A stretch of 64,000 nt of DNA from Linanthus parryae (lineage: Eukaryota; Streptophyta; Magnoliopsida; Ericales; Polemoniaceae): assembly GCA_023055425.1 (NCBI GenBank), contig JALGPY010000003.1:71275491-71339490 (forward strand). The letters are read 5' to 3'. Shown here piece after piece: positions 45,046 to 57,197 of the stretch. Numbering within the stretch: position 1 is the first letter of the stretch; each line of letters starts with the position of its first letter. The notes below the pieces were generated by a model. The model ran no database searches. It saw nothing but the letters and a program-made list of their open reading frames with translations, and had not been told where the DNA came from. The translations under genes were made by a program, and so were the position numbers.

Positions 45046-46830
45046 ATGAGCACCAGAAGAGAAACCCAAAGAATCAAGATGGCTGGAGGTTCAAAGATCG
45101 GTTCAGAAAAGAAGAGGAAGACTGCAGAAGATGTGATTCAAACAATCAGTGGTGACTCTAGTTCGAGAAATCCAACTGAAGAAAAGGTTCCTTCTCCTCC
45201 AAAGAAGAAGAGCAAGAAGGATCAGACACCAACTTGTAACAAAAAGAAAAAGATGGGAGATCAGTTTGCTCAAGAGAAATGGCCAGAGGAACAAGTGGTC
45301 TAGTCCAAATAAGTTGAAGAAGAAGAAGCCTAAAGTTGTTGACAAAGGAAAATCAAAAGCTATAGAGGTTGCACAAGATAAAAGCACTGGCACGGAACTT
45401 CAGATCTATTCTCAAATGCCTCAATCTCCTGTAAAGAAAACTTCCCGTAAGTGCTTTATCTCTCAAACTGCTAGGGGTCAGTGGTTGGATGGTTTTGCTT
45501 CTAGACCAATAGCTTATTGTAGCATGGTTAGTGTTGATATGTTGAAAACCATGAACCTGGAGTGCATTAAGAGACTGAAGAAAAGTTCTTTTTGGAAAAT
45601 TTTGAACACTCCTGAAGTTGCCTACCCCAGACTTACTAGGCTTTTCTATCTTAACTTGGTGCAAATCAAAACAACTGTGAACTTAGTGATTCAATCCAAA
45701 TTTTCTGGGAATACAATGGAGTTAGATCAGATTTTGCAAATGTTCTAGTCTTTCCAAAGAGGTACATCACCGAGAACTATCAAAACAAGGTTGAAGCATT
45801 GAAACTATCTAGGGAAGAACTCTTTCTACCTAATGTCTCTACCTCCTCCAAACAACTAACACACTCTGTGTTAACTGTTGAAGCCAAAGTTTTGTTCACC
45901 ATCTTGATGAGATGTGTAGTGCCTAGGGAGAATTCTAAAGAACTACTAACTAACAGGGTACTATATTTGATGTATTTGATCATGCATGGGTATGAGATTT
46001 ATCTTCCACCAATAGTGATGGAACATATGCTCTATTCTCAAACCAAAGAAAGAAAACACCTTCTACCCTATGCTAATTTGCTCTCTAAATTATTTCTTCA
46101 CCTTGACCTAACCTCTGACATAGAAGAAACCATTACTACTGGTTTTGGCATGCATGATGAGAAAGCATTTGAGAGAATTGGTCTTGTGAAAACCAATGAA
46201 TGGATATGGAAGCTATACTCTGATATGTCTGAGAGGGATCTACAATCCAAGAAGTTTTCTAAACCCAAAGCCTTGACCCATCCTTCAAACCTACCCTCTC
46301 ATCCTCAAGACCTTGACTTGGTGATTCAAAGGCTTGACTTTCTTGATAAGAACATGGATGAGCTGAAGGAGAATCAGCATGAGGTTGGAACTGAATTCAA
46401 ACATATTAAGTATATGGTTGAAAGCATCTTCGAGAGCATCAATGTACTTCATGTGGAAGAAGAAGTGTCTCAGGCTGCAGAAGGATCAAAGAAGGATGCA
46501 GAAGGTTCAACCATAGATTTGTTCAGTGAGCATACAACTCATGACGAGGCTACAGGGGTGGTGGACAAAGGGAAAAAGGTGGTTCAAGAACAGGGTAATG
46601 AAGAACAGGAACAAGCTGATGTAGACAGTCTAGACTTTGGGATGCTGATCAAAGATCTAAAGAAGAAAAAGAAGAAAGTTGCAGTTCCAGAGGTTGTGAC
46701 TGGAAAAAAACTGTTTGAAGAACCTGGTGATGCTGGTGATCAGGACGAGCAGCAAGAGGATGAGGATGATGAAGAAGATAGTGGTGAAGAAGATGCTGAC
46801 CCCAAGGGAGATGGAGACCCAAGCCCTTAA
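45046..46830 (+). pseudogene. third ORF of SIRE copy C, nearly full length
   Basis: The ATG at 45046 gives a basic N-terminus (MSTRRETQRIKMAGGSKIGS, Lys-rich to about 45290). A frameshift near 45300 leads to a central domain (about 45440-46090) with GQWLDGFASRPIAYC, FWKILNTPEVAYPRL and LFYLNLV. It continues after another frame change (about 45748-45799) with a segment around LLPYANLLSKLFLHLDL. Then come a helical region and an acidic tail ending DGDPSP. The central part resembles the domain annotated in databases as putative plant transposon protein, from memory only. No signal peptide or clear transmembrane helix is seen. Its function is unknown; sireviruses often carry an extra ORF here. 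Confidence 0.7.
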
Positions 46831-46851
46831 TTCTTGCCTCTTCTTTATTTC

Positions 46852-46892
46852 CTTTTCAAGGCCTTGAAATCTTCTTCAAAGCCTTGAAAAAT
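46852..46892. repeat. post-ORF3 palindrome pair, copy C
   Basis: TTTCAAGGCCTTGAAA, then CTTCAAAGCCTTGAAAA 20 bp later, directly after the ORF3 stop. Confidence 0.8.
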
Positions 46893-47218
46893 TATATCTT
46901 TTGAAACTGATTGTTCTTATTTTTCCAAACTTTGATCCAACATTTCTCATTCTTTTTTTATGAAAGTAAAAAAAGGGGAGAAATTCTAGGAGTCTTATGA
47001 GTCTTATTTGTTTTTCTAGCTTAGAGATCTGGTTTTAGATCAATAGGATTGCTGCTCGTAGACTTAGACTTTCCACTCTGCTGATAATTTTCCTGCTAAT
47101 AAGTTGGATCACGTAGATATTTTTTGTTAAGTTTTATTGTCATGAATTCTGCTATGCTCTAATGAATATTTTTGCCAGAGAACTCAGTCCTAAAGAATTT
47201 TTGGTTTTGTTTTTCATC

Positions 47219-47229
47219 AAGGGTGAGAT
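47219..47229 (+). other. polypurine tract of copy C (mutated)
   Basis: AAGGGTGAGAT, one T inside the purine run compared with A1 and A2. Confidence 0.7.
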
Positions 47230-48480
47230 TTTAAGTTCAACCTGTTTCAAAGGCTTGAAAAAGCTTGTCTATTTCAATGCCTTGAAACTAATTTCAAGGG
47301 TTTGAAACCAACACTGTAGATTGTGGCATGAACTTATGGGGAGATGATGATCTTATTCAGACTTCTAATCTCTTATAATTGATTATCTATTACTTGATGA
47401 TGAAAGACAAATCATTTCTCTACTATATACTGTGATTAATCTAATCTGTACAACTCAGTTTGTGCAGGGGTATTTATTTTCCTATTTTGCAGGATTATTT
47501 CCTAACATGTTTGATTGCAGAAAGGAAATCAATCAGTCAAAGTTACTATGAACTTTGATCTGCTGCATCTAAAGTTTCCTAACCCTCCAACAAACAAGAT
47601 CAAGACAGTATCTTTGAAGAGACTGAGAAACTATTCGTTGGGAGAGCTGTTAGAAGAGTCAAAATCCTTTGCATATTTTTAGGAAACTTTGTCACATTGA
47701 AGATCCTGAAGATCCTCAATTCAAACAGCTGCATAAAAGAGGTAAGGCTTGACGAAATAAAAACGGAATCTTATAGAAACTCTCAATCACTTCATAGAGA
47801 TTGGCAAGCAACAAAGAAGAAGATCAAATCATCCAATCTGATCATTTGAAGAACACTGCACAATCATCTTCTGTTTCACTTCTAGTGTTCTTCTATTATG
47901 TGCCTTATTTGTATATCATTCTGATAATACTTTTAGTTCTTATTCTCGTCGATTATTCAAGGTGAACAATAAAGAATTCTTAGTAAATCAGTTAGCTAGA
48001 ACAGGTACTAGATAGGTTATTGAGAACCACAAGCTGTAACAGAGTAAGGTATCTCTCTGTGCTTGATATCTAGGGACTTCGCTTTTGATTACTAAGAATT
48101 GAGTTGAAAATACTGCAGGGATTAAGTCCCTGAGGTAGAGACGTAGGTCCAAGTGGAATGAACTCTATAAATCATTGTGTCTCTTGCCTTTACTTTGCAG
48201 CATTTTACTTAGCATACAACACAGCACAAAATAGGTTTTCGATTTAAGGGTTTGAACCTCATTTCAAGGCCTGAAAAACTATCAGCATTTTCTTTACTGT
48301 CAGTTTTGTTTCCAAGGACTTGAAACTCACTTCAAGGCCTTGAATTACTTGCTGCACTTCATAAATTCTTTTGAAACCGCTCTTTTAGTAAAAGTTGCAA
48401 AAGTGCTATACTCTGTATTCAACCCCCCCCCCCCTTCTAGAGTATTGATCATGTAGTTTATCCTACCATACTGTCTTTCA
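47230..48480 (+). repeat. LTR5 (3' LTR of copy C)
   Basis: Starts TTTAAGTTCAACCTG (terminal TG mutated to TT) and ends CTGTCTTTCA. A run of about 12 C lies before TTCTAGAGTATTGATC (near 48424-48435). Palindrome arrays are at 47240-47310 and 48240-48346. CATAC follows. Confidence 0.9.
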
Positions 48481-48485
48481 CATAC
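48481..48485. repeat. target-site duplication of SIRE copy C (right)
   Basis: CATAC, a perfect match to 37791-37795. Confidence 0.9.
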
Positions 48486-48669
48486 CACTACGCATCTTCT
48501 ACATCACGGATATTCCACTTGTTCATCTACCGAGTCTTTGAGCTAGTAGCGGGAAACAGATGGAACTAATATCTTCTCTTACTCGCCTCCTGGTTTAACT
48601 TCTCAAGCATCTATGTGTTCATCTAGTGCATCAAAACACGAGTACATTATCATATGATACAAATAAGTG

Positions 48670-50890
48670 CCGACATCTGTGGAGGACAAGCAAGACAGAT
48701 TCAACAAACGAAGCTGCACTTGCTATTGGATTACCTCTGGGGTCATTGCAGACAAAATCGTCCCACTTTTTTTCAACACAGCCTCCACAGAATGTCCAAA
48801 CATTGTGATATCCATATCACCACCATCCTCTGCCAACCTCATACTCAACCGTTCCTTGTAAGTTACGACAATGTTTCTATGAATTCAGTGTACAAAAATA
48901 CATCTCTTATACACGTAATTTTGTTGCCCGTGAGATTTCCCAAATGCTAGGAACATTTACCCGCGGGATGCTTTGGAATCGGCCTTCCCACATCAGCCAC
49001 AAATGACACTTTCTCCAAGTTGATGAATTGTTGAACTATTACAGCTGCTATAGGAGGGGACGATGGCCGATGTGAATCTGGGACTACAGTTATCATAGCT
49101 TTGATGCTTACATCCTCTTTTTGCTATAAAAAGATACAACAGAGATTGTATCAAACTATTTTCCAACTTCAGTTGAATATAAAAACTTATGTATTATTAT
49201 TATCACCATAAATCTATTGAGTTGCAGGAAAATTGGTACACTCATTAGCTGGAGATATTAAGCCGTATATAATAGAACATAATAGTTTCAGTTATTAACT
49301 GGCATATACTAATGCGCACTCAATAATTATGTGCAATATCAAACACATTGGAAAAAAATAAGCATATCACAAAAACAGCAAACACGCCGAAGGCGGAGTT
49401 AAGAAGACAAGACAATAACAACACATAACTATACCGGAACTGCTAAAAATCAACAATCGCTGATAGCTTGAACTCTGCATTTGGCTTATTCGAAGCTTTT
49501 TTAGACAACAACTATGGATTCCTTAATTCCTCAATATTTTTATGATTGCAATCTCGCCTGCAAAGTTTGTACACAATACTCGTATCTCACATACACATTC
49601 CCATGAAAAAAAAGATAATACACAAAACCTACAACTCATACCATTCCATTAGTGCCTCGGTGCGAGCATCTTTCAGTTCATACAAAAACTGACTTGAACT
49701 TGTGGTCCTCAAAGAGAAATCTGTAGCAACACTCTAACATCACATATTTAATTCCCTAAATCTACTCTTGATGAAACAGAAGGATATAAAATTATGTTTA
49801 TGTATATGCACACACACATGTATATGTGTATGCCATATCAGATAACCAAAGAACGAACACATATTTCTAGTTATAGATACGTTAGTGATGACTATGACTG
49901 GGCCGGTGGGCGCCAAAAGTGCATAGAAATAAATACAATGCAAATAAGTACAATGCAAACAAATACACAATAATTAGATTAACATAATGAAAAAACATGT
50001 TTGTAAATATACTCACGATTCATCCACCACAAAGATATCGCGAGCATAGGCTCGACCAGTACGATCTTTTCGAGAAACCGTTTTCGTCGACAGTACTGCA
50101 ATAACAACAACATCTACATCTTCCCTAGGAAAAATATACAAGTAAAAAATTTGGTCCCCATTTGGGCTAACACATATGTAATATATTAAATAAAGTAATA
50201 TTTCTACAAAACAAACCGAATTTTTTACGAGGCTTTTTCACAGTCCGTGCCTCCTCCAACACACTAGTACAAATAATGGCTAATAAAGCGGTTTTATAAA
50301 CGGCGCCTTAAAAACCGCTTCATATTCAAAGAATAAATGACAGTTTCATAAACTGTCATTTTTTTAAAAAAATACAGCTGTTTGGCCTAAACCACTATTT
50401 TTTTAATCAAAAAATTAAAACCGCTATTTTCAACAATGAGTAAACAGCAACATCTTCCACTTGAAGCGAACTGCTATGAATGATTTGAAACTCATTGTTG
50501 ATATACCGATCAGCAGCAGCAACACGCTTCACCATTCCACTCTAAACTAGTATGACGAGTACACATGCAATTTTACATCATGTGTCGGAATGTCAGTCCC
50601 AAACGCAGTTTCCTGTATTTTAGTAGCATGTCCAGTGGCATAAAAAATAACATATCATTAAACAGTACGAGTGTACATTACAAATATTATAAGTAAAATA
50701 CATAAAAAAAAAATTAATTTCCCATCAAAAAATTATCAAATACACTTCACAAATGTTGAATATTGCCTCTATCAAGCACGTCATCTCACCTCATCATCAC
50801 ACAGAACGAACTATTGGAATTTGGTACTACCCACCTTCGTAGGATGTATCCAAAAAAATTCAGCTACACGCACGCGAATTTTCCAATCTC
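48670..50890 (-). pseudogene. RPA1-like (replication protein A large subunit) OB-fold exons, decayed
   Basis: Minus-strand exon-like segments in order: 50790-50888 (DWKIRVRVAEFFWIHP.. then stop ..FVLCDDE, followed by donor GTGAGA), about 50565-50615, about 50430-50535 (VKRVAAADRYINNEFQIIHS), 50215-50262 (ARTVKKPRKK), 50020-50125 (AVLSTKTVSRKDRTGRAYAR then DIFVVDES), about 49635-49735 (LRTTSSSQFLYELKDARTEA), 48960-49120, and 48670-48880 (LAEDGGDMDITMFGHSVEAV). The pattern recalls RPA70 DNA-binding domains: WxIRVRV start, NxFxI strand, RKxxxGRxYxRDIxxVDES in the second OB fold, DMDITMFGxxxE in the last. An internal stop and a frameshift near 50540 point to a pseudogene. It could come from a host RPA1 paralogue or from a Helitron, since plant Helitrons carry RPA genes. 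Confidence 0.5.
50262..50435 (+). mobile_element. CACTA-like transposon terminus (fragment)
   Basis: CACTAGTACAAATAATGG is followed by subterminal-type short repeats (AAAGCGG/AACCGCT blocks, and an AAATGACAG..CTGTCATTT inverted repeat at 50335-50368). It lies between two RPA1-like exon segments. No matching TAGTG end was found, so the extent and class are uncertain; a MITE is possible. Confidence 0.35.
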
Positions 50891-50899
50891 ATGTATGAT

Positions 50900-53540
50900 C
50901 AGTTAGTTTTGATAGTTTTGACACAGCATTTACCATCGTATCAGTTTCTTCCTACATCAGTAATAATTAAACAGAAGAAAAGGAATATTTCCTATGTTAG
51001 GAAACACAGAGGCAAATGGTTACCACATAACTTATCAAAACGGATGCAGTCAACCACTAACAGATGTAATCCATCTGAAAATGTACACACACAAAATAAT
51101 TAAGGGACACTTGTTATACAAAGAAACTGCAGTAGCAAAAAAAATGTATCACTGTACACAATTTACCAGCAGCATCCAATCATGACTGAACTACTTTACA
51201 CAGTAGTGCTTTGTACACAACATTAACGGTTCCACTCTGTCATTCCTTTGCAGCTCTGTGCAATGGAGTACTCACTGATCATTACAACTGCAAATCCGAG
51301 CAATAACTTGCACACAACTGTGCTCTAGACAAAATGACTAAAGTCATATTGAAGCACAGACGAATAGTTCAATTGAGAAATTTTCTATTTTCCGATTCCC
51401 AAGCGGAACCGTGGTTTAAATATACACATATATCACATTGCGCAAGAGATCATTGCAAATAATTTCTAATCCATTGCATAGACTTGCACATGAATGTAGG
51501 ATGTGAAGAAGCATCACATGGCACCCCCTAAAGAAGCATCGAAGGTCACCCCCACTGTAGCAGTAGCTAATGAAGAGAGAACCCATCATGAGAAAAGGCG
51601 TTAAAAATCCCAATAAATGAATATCGTGTCTTAATATTTCTTCTGCATAATATTCCCCTTAAACATCTAAAAGAAAATCGAGAAATGCAAGATCATGAAG
51701 AGGCAACATGTTTTCTGTTGGGAAAATGACGTGCAGTTCTGACCACAGTCAAGATTCAACAACACAACTAGACTTACTGTAAGCGAATGGGATTAGGTAC
51801 CTAAGTAGTCAATAACTACGTGACCACGAAAGACGAGAGCAACTAAAGCCAGCGCCAAGCAAATAACTAAACAAATGAAATACACAATGGTACAAATCAC
51901 ATTAAACACAACCTATATAGCGAAGTCACTAAGTCAGACTACAACTTACACCTCTAATGTAGTACAACCCCTAATCAGTAACCAAAATAAACATAAGGCA
52001 ATAACAACACGGAAGACAATATTCAAAACCCTACACATTAATCAATGTCCTACATTTAAGCCAGAAATCATCATAAGAAAACCAATAAATCAGAAGCACA
52101 TATGCATATAAGCAAACCTTAATAATAACATCAGACCAAATTAGTATACCAAAACAGAAAAAACATGCATGGAAGGAAAACAAAGCACAATAGCACATGC
52201 AAAACCCTACAAATCCATCAGTATCCCATATTTTAGCCATAAATCATCATTAAAAATAGATAAATCAGAAGCACATATAGATGTACCTGATCCTAAATAA
52301 TAACACCAAACTAATTGAGGAAACCAAAAATAGAAGAAACAAACAGAAGAATCGATCATACAACCCAAACCCTAGAACTCCACATGCAAAACCCACAGCA
52401 ACATAAATCCCTAACTGAATATAAAGGAAGAAACAATAAAAAATCGATAGACAATTGAGACAACTAAATGAAATAATCAAACGAAATCATAAAATCCACA
52501 TCAATTAACCGGTGGTTCTACCAGAAGACCATTCAATCATTAATAGAAAATCGTATGACCGAAGCAACCATTCCAGAGCAGACAGTGAAACCCAACCTCA
52601 TAACCTCAAAGCAGCAAACCTTAAAGAGGTAGACACAAAATTGTAGAGCACTTAGAAGGCGATATTTTGATAAGAATTCAACACAAAGAAAGAACAGAGG
52701 AAAGACCCACACCTACAGCGCGAGTAAAACCCTTTCCACAACCCAAAGGCAAATGAGTCACTACCAAATAAATACATGTAGCCTACAGAGGAAGACACCG
52801 CCTTGCAACGTTAAGTCACAACCATGTGCGACTGCAGAAGCACATGGAAGCAGAGAGAATGTCCATTCGAATTCACTCCACCGCCTTTACAGAAAGAAGG
52901 GGCACTTTCCTTCCCCACTATTTTCATCAAAAAGCTAACATCACCACTCCTACCACCTTAACAACGCAAAATAAAATTAAATGGTGAAGGGCAGAAACGG
53001 AATACTCATCCACATGCAGCGGAGGAGAGTACAAGCAAAATGACCAAAAACTACTACCCACTTGGCAGAAATAACAACACCCCAGACCTACAGTGGCACA
53101 ACACTCAGAAGGGCTCCGCGGTCATTGCGACCTCCAAATTTCAACAACGGTTTCACCACCAAATAACCCAACTTAAGCACATTTATTATCGAAATACCAA
53201 CCCCAACAATACTACGCCAACCTAAAGCATCACTAACCGAGGGAAACAACGAAAATGAATAAAGAGAACAAACCAGTTGTGCACACACAAAAAGAAGGAA
53301 AAGGGCTGCCCATTTAACGGAAACAACAACCCCCAAAACTGTAGTGGCACAAAACTAAAAAGGGCACCATCCTTGATAGACAATGTCAACCCACCAAACC
53401 AACCGAACCACCATTACTACAAAAAGACCACGACCATTTCGGAAACCAAAGAGCAACACAAAGAATGGTAGCACGGTACTTCCCTCTCCCAAAACATGCT
53501 TGCTTGCTTTTATTAAAAGCCGATAGATTCAGTAAGTTAC
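50900..53540. other. AT-rich DNA without a recognised gene
   Basis: This may include introns or 5' sequence of the RPA1-like unit. Short frames at 51875-52111, 52031-52480 (minus) and 53040-53471 do not resemble known families. The stretch 51880-52450 repeats related phrases (ATAAATCAGAAGCACATAT at about 52085 and 52259), a diverged local duplication of roughly 170 bp. Confidence 0.35.
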
Positions 53541-53554
53541 AACTTTAAGTTCAG

Positions 53555-53810
53555 TACTTTTAGAATTGTTGTAACGTGGTCTAGAACATAGAAATATATA
53601 TTTAACGACTCCGGTATAATTTTAACTTCAACTTCACAGGTGACTGACTTCAAATATAGTTTATAGACATCCCCCAAGGTCATCAAATCACTTCATAACA
53701 TGGTATTGATCATCCCTTAATAAACAAGGATTTTCCCATACTTTAAAGTCCACAATTTATATAATTAAATTGATTTTGAATATATATGATCTAGAATGAT
53801 TGGATGAAGA
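53555..53810. repeat. about 255-bp dispersed repeat, copy 1
   Basis: Matches 58779-59029 in the same orientation with frequent substitutions. Shared blocks include TTTTAGAATTG, GACTTCAAATATAGTT and ATCCCTTAATAAAC. It may be part of an older LTR or MITE. Confidence 0.7.
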
Positions 53811-53902
53811 CTATGAATTTGAAACTAATTATTTTAGAATAGAGATTAAACTAAGGTTCAATCACTTACCAAATATTTAGGTCGAATCTCCAACGAACGA
53901 AT

Positions 53903-53907
53903 ACGCA
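53903..53907. repeat. target-site duplication of the solo LTR (left)
   Basis: ACGCA, paired with ACACA at 57193-57197 (one G-to-A change at a CpG). Confidence 0.5.
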
Positions 53908-56900
53908 TGTGACATCCCACTTTATTAAGTTCAATTAGGAATTAGTTAAATTTGATTTATGACTTCTAAAATTTTTGGGCTAATTAAGTTAGATTGTAGA
54001 AATTACATATTAGTACCCTATATTCTTAAATTTGACATTACTTATTTGTTATGAAGTGTTAGTTCTAGGAAAGTAGTAATATTGCGTATGTATTTCTAGT
54101 ATGTGTGAAAGTATTACTTTAGTGTGTATAATTTGCATGTACATCTAGTGTAGCGGGAGTAGACACATACTTACCACTAGGAAAGTTAGGTATCTATCTC
54201 TAGTCACACCATGACTACTTGTGTTTCACACCATATGGTTGTCTCCTTTACACTCTTCCCTAGCTATCTTTTTAACGAATCAAATCTTCCCGATTTGAGC
54301 TAGGAAGCCACAAAAATATGGCCAAAAGTTGGTATTTTTCCATAATATGGGTGTAAAAATTGTGGGAGTAGGATACCTATCAATCCAAGAGTTATACTCA
54401 AATGTCACTCCATATATTAAACTCTAAAAAGATAGTAAAGTGTGTCATCTTTTTGTTGTTCCAAAGTGCCTAGCTATGAGCATACTAGGACATTTCTTGC
54501 AAGCAAGTTTGACATGACACATGATTCACTATATCTCTTGTGCATCTTTAAGACTTTGTAATCTAGCATACCTTCATCATTTCGCACACTCCTTCCTCTC
54601 TCTAAAATTCCTAAAAATGTCTATTCTCTCTCAAAGGATCTTCAATCCCTTTTTGTGTTGTGACCTCCACAAAATACCATCAAAACTTCATCTTCTAGCC
54701 TCTGAAGCATGAAAAATTTGGGTCCAATCTAGATACAACATTGGTGGGAGTTCTTTCTTCATCTACCCAAGTATTGAAGCTTAAAAGAATCTCTTTTTCT
54801 CACTATTCTTGATCTTTGAAGTAAATTGTTGATCTATTCTTTGATCCTTGTATGTTCTTGTTTATAGTTTCTTTTGCAATGGAAAATCATCTAAGAATGT
54901 CCTTGTGTATTCATAGTTTCATCCTCATGGAGGAAGATTTAGAAGAAAGTTGATGTCTTAAAAGATGAGAGTTGTTCTTGATCTCTCTACTTCATACTTC
55001 TCATATGTTCAAATGATGTGTTTTTGCTCATCCTTCAAGACTATATTTTGCATATAGACTTGTATGTGTCTCTTTCATTTCTTCTTTGACCTTCAATGAA
55101 GTTCTTTCACATATTTACTATTAGAACTTTTGATTTAAAAGAAGTTGGTCTCGTAATGATTCTCTGCTTTCGGACAGAATATGTGACCTGACTTTGAGAT
55201 GCCACATCTCCCTCATAAAGATTCGTTTTATGCTCTACTTTATATTTTTTCTAAGCCCTACGAGTCTAATTTCATCTCCAATTGGTTTCATGCAAAAATT
55301 CCTTATAAATTTTCCGGAATGTCAATTTTTGTAAGGTGTGTCAGGGCTGGAAACTGGGTTCAGACAGTTTGTGTCACCCAACTTTGAGAGGTCATTACTC
55401 CCTCATACGAGCTTGTATATCTCTCTATCTTATACCGATTCCAAATTCTATGTGTCTATTTTTATTTCCAGTTGGATTTATGTCAAAACTTATTCTATAT
55501 CATTTGAAATTTCACTTATCGTAAAGTGGGTCAAATCTGAAATCTGTATTTCATGTCGAAAGGCATGTGGTACTTTAGAGAACATCATTTCCTCATCCAT
55601 TAAACTTAGGCGGTCATCAAAATTATAGTAAGAGGCATTTTATGGACCTTATTCTTACCGTATAGTGACTTTATTGCACTTGAATTAATGTTGGCTTCAT
55701 TCTTACGTGTTGAATTACTATTAGTAGAACCTCCTTGTTAGAGTTGCGTTGGATTCCCATACCATTTTCTAATAAGGAACTTATAAGCTAAAGGGTCGAT
55801 GTGAGTATTTACCCAACCCTTTGGTAGTGCTATTTTAATATATTAACTGTTTCCAGGGTATGAGGTGGATATTGTGAAACTTGTGACTGGTGGAATGTGT
55901 TCTTATAACTACTAAGTGGTTTATTCACTTGATTAGAGATATAGCCCTATTTTAAACATGTTTATAAATTATAATTTTCAATTTTAAAGTACATGGTATA
56001 TTTTATAAATTTTGGTCGAGAAGATTTACTGAATATGACACTGTTGGACAGTACCCTTACGGTTGGGGACAATACACTGGTACAGAACCCTAACGGTTGG
56101 AGGATATACACCGCACATTACTCTCGCGGCACGAGGACAATAGACTGGAGATCGAAACCCAGTCCTAGGGATATAATATGGTATGAGACGTGGACATGTG
56201 CGTTGTCATGACATGTCGACTATGTTTTGTCCGAGGTAGCCATTCTACACAGACTCGTTATATTTGATGGCAATGTGTCACAAATGAGATTATAATGGCC
56301 AAAGCGCTTGAACGAATTGAGTCGAGGGCTCGAGATGATGTCGTGGAGGGGTCGAGGACCCAAGTTTTATGAAGTAAATACTTTACATATTTATTCACTT
56401 GAATGCTTGCGTGAATTATGTCATTTATATTATTCTTTAATTCTTTATGAACTTTGAAGCAAACATGTTTGAGATATTTAACCATGGCATTTGAAACTTA
56501 CATATATATATCGTATGTTTCTAAACCTAACAAAAGGGTAAGTACGTGCTCACCAGAAAGTTTGATCGATTTGTAAATGACCGCTCTTTCAGGTTCGAAG
56601 GAGAGGACTGAGCCAAGTAACCAAGATGCTTAATTTCTTTTTCCACATCATTTTGAGAGTTGTTTCATGCTTTTGAGCTATACTTGTCTAAGACTCTCTT
56701 TTCTTATGTCTATGTGGTGGTACGAAGTATCTTCCTATGTGTAATTTTAGGAGACCTATTACACACTCGTTTGAGATCATGTATGGTTGTATTTTGGAGT
56801 GGGAATGTGTAACTCCATGAGGGGATATCATGTGGTTTGTTAACTGGATTATTGGAGTTAATATGTGGCCCTTTTGTGCATGGATTATGTGTAACTATGA

Positions 56901-57192
56901 CTGAAACTTGAAGGACTTGACTCTGATATCGACGAGTACCATGGAGGATTGGTAAATTTTTTATTTATGAAATGCTCAAATTTTATTTCCATGTATACGA
57001 GATGAGTTTTGAAATAAACAGTTTTGAATATAAGACCTCTTTTCATATGCTTTCGCAATATTTTTCAGTGAGGCCATGAATTTTTAAAAAGTTTCACTCA
57101 TCCTCATGGTATGATTTAGCTTGGATGGCTTGCGACGTCTTGCTCTCGTTGAATTACGTTATTAATCGAGGTCGCAGGAGCGGGGTGGCACA
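53908..57192 (+). mobile_element. solo LTR, Tekay/Del-type Ty3/gypsy (3285 bp)
   Basis: Starts TGTGACATCCCACTTTATT, the hallmark start of Tekay/Del chromovirus LTRs, and ends AGGAGCGGGGTGGCACA. The pentamers ACGCA and ACACA flank it. Neither an adjacent primer site nor gag/pol follows, so it is a solo LTR left by intra-element recombination. Frames inside (54521-54712, 55199-55628, 55993-56211) are not meaningful proteins. A duplicated phrase, CCTTACGGTTGGGGACAATA then CCTAACGGTTGGAGGATATA, lies at 56056-56109. Confidence 0.65.
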
Positions 57193-57197
57193 ACACA

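Larger units (their letters stand above)
37796..48480 (+). mobile_element. SIRE/Maximus-like Ty1/copia copy C, structurally complete
   Basis: A 10,685-bp element bounded by LTR4 and LTR5 and a perfect CATAC duplication, with primer site, gag, pol, a long third ORF and polypurine tract in order. A 504-bp Helitron lies in pol. Compared with A1 and A2 it is a distinct subfamily: U3 starts TGTAAGTTCAGCCTG and ORF3 keeps its central domain. Several stops and frameshifts make it inactive. Confidence 0.92.

Noticed and set aside
55199..55628. Overlapping 62-96 codon frames as genes
   Set aside because: They lie inside the Tekay-type solo LTR, overlap in different frames and match nothing.
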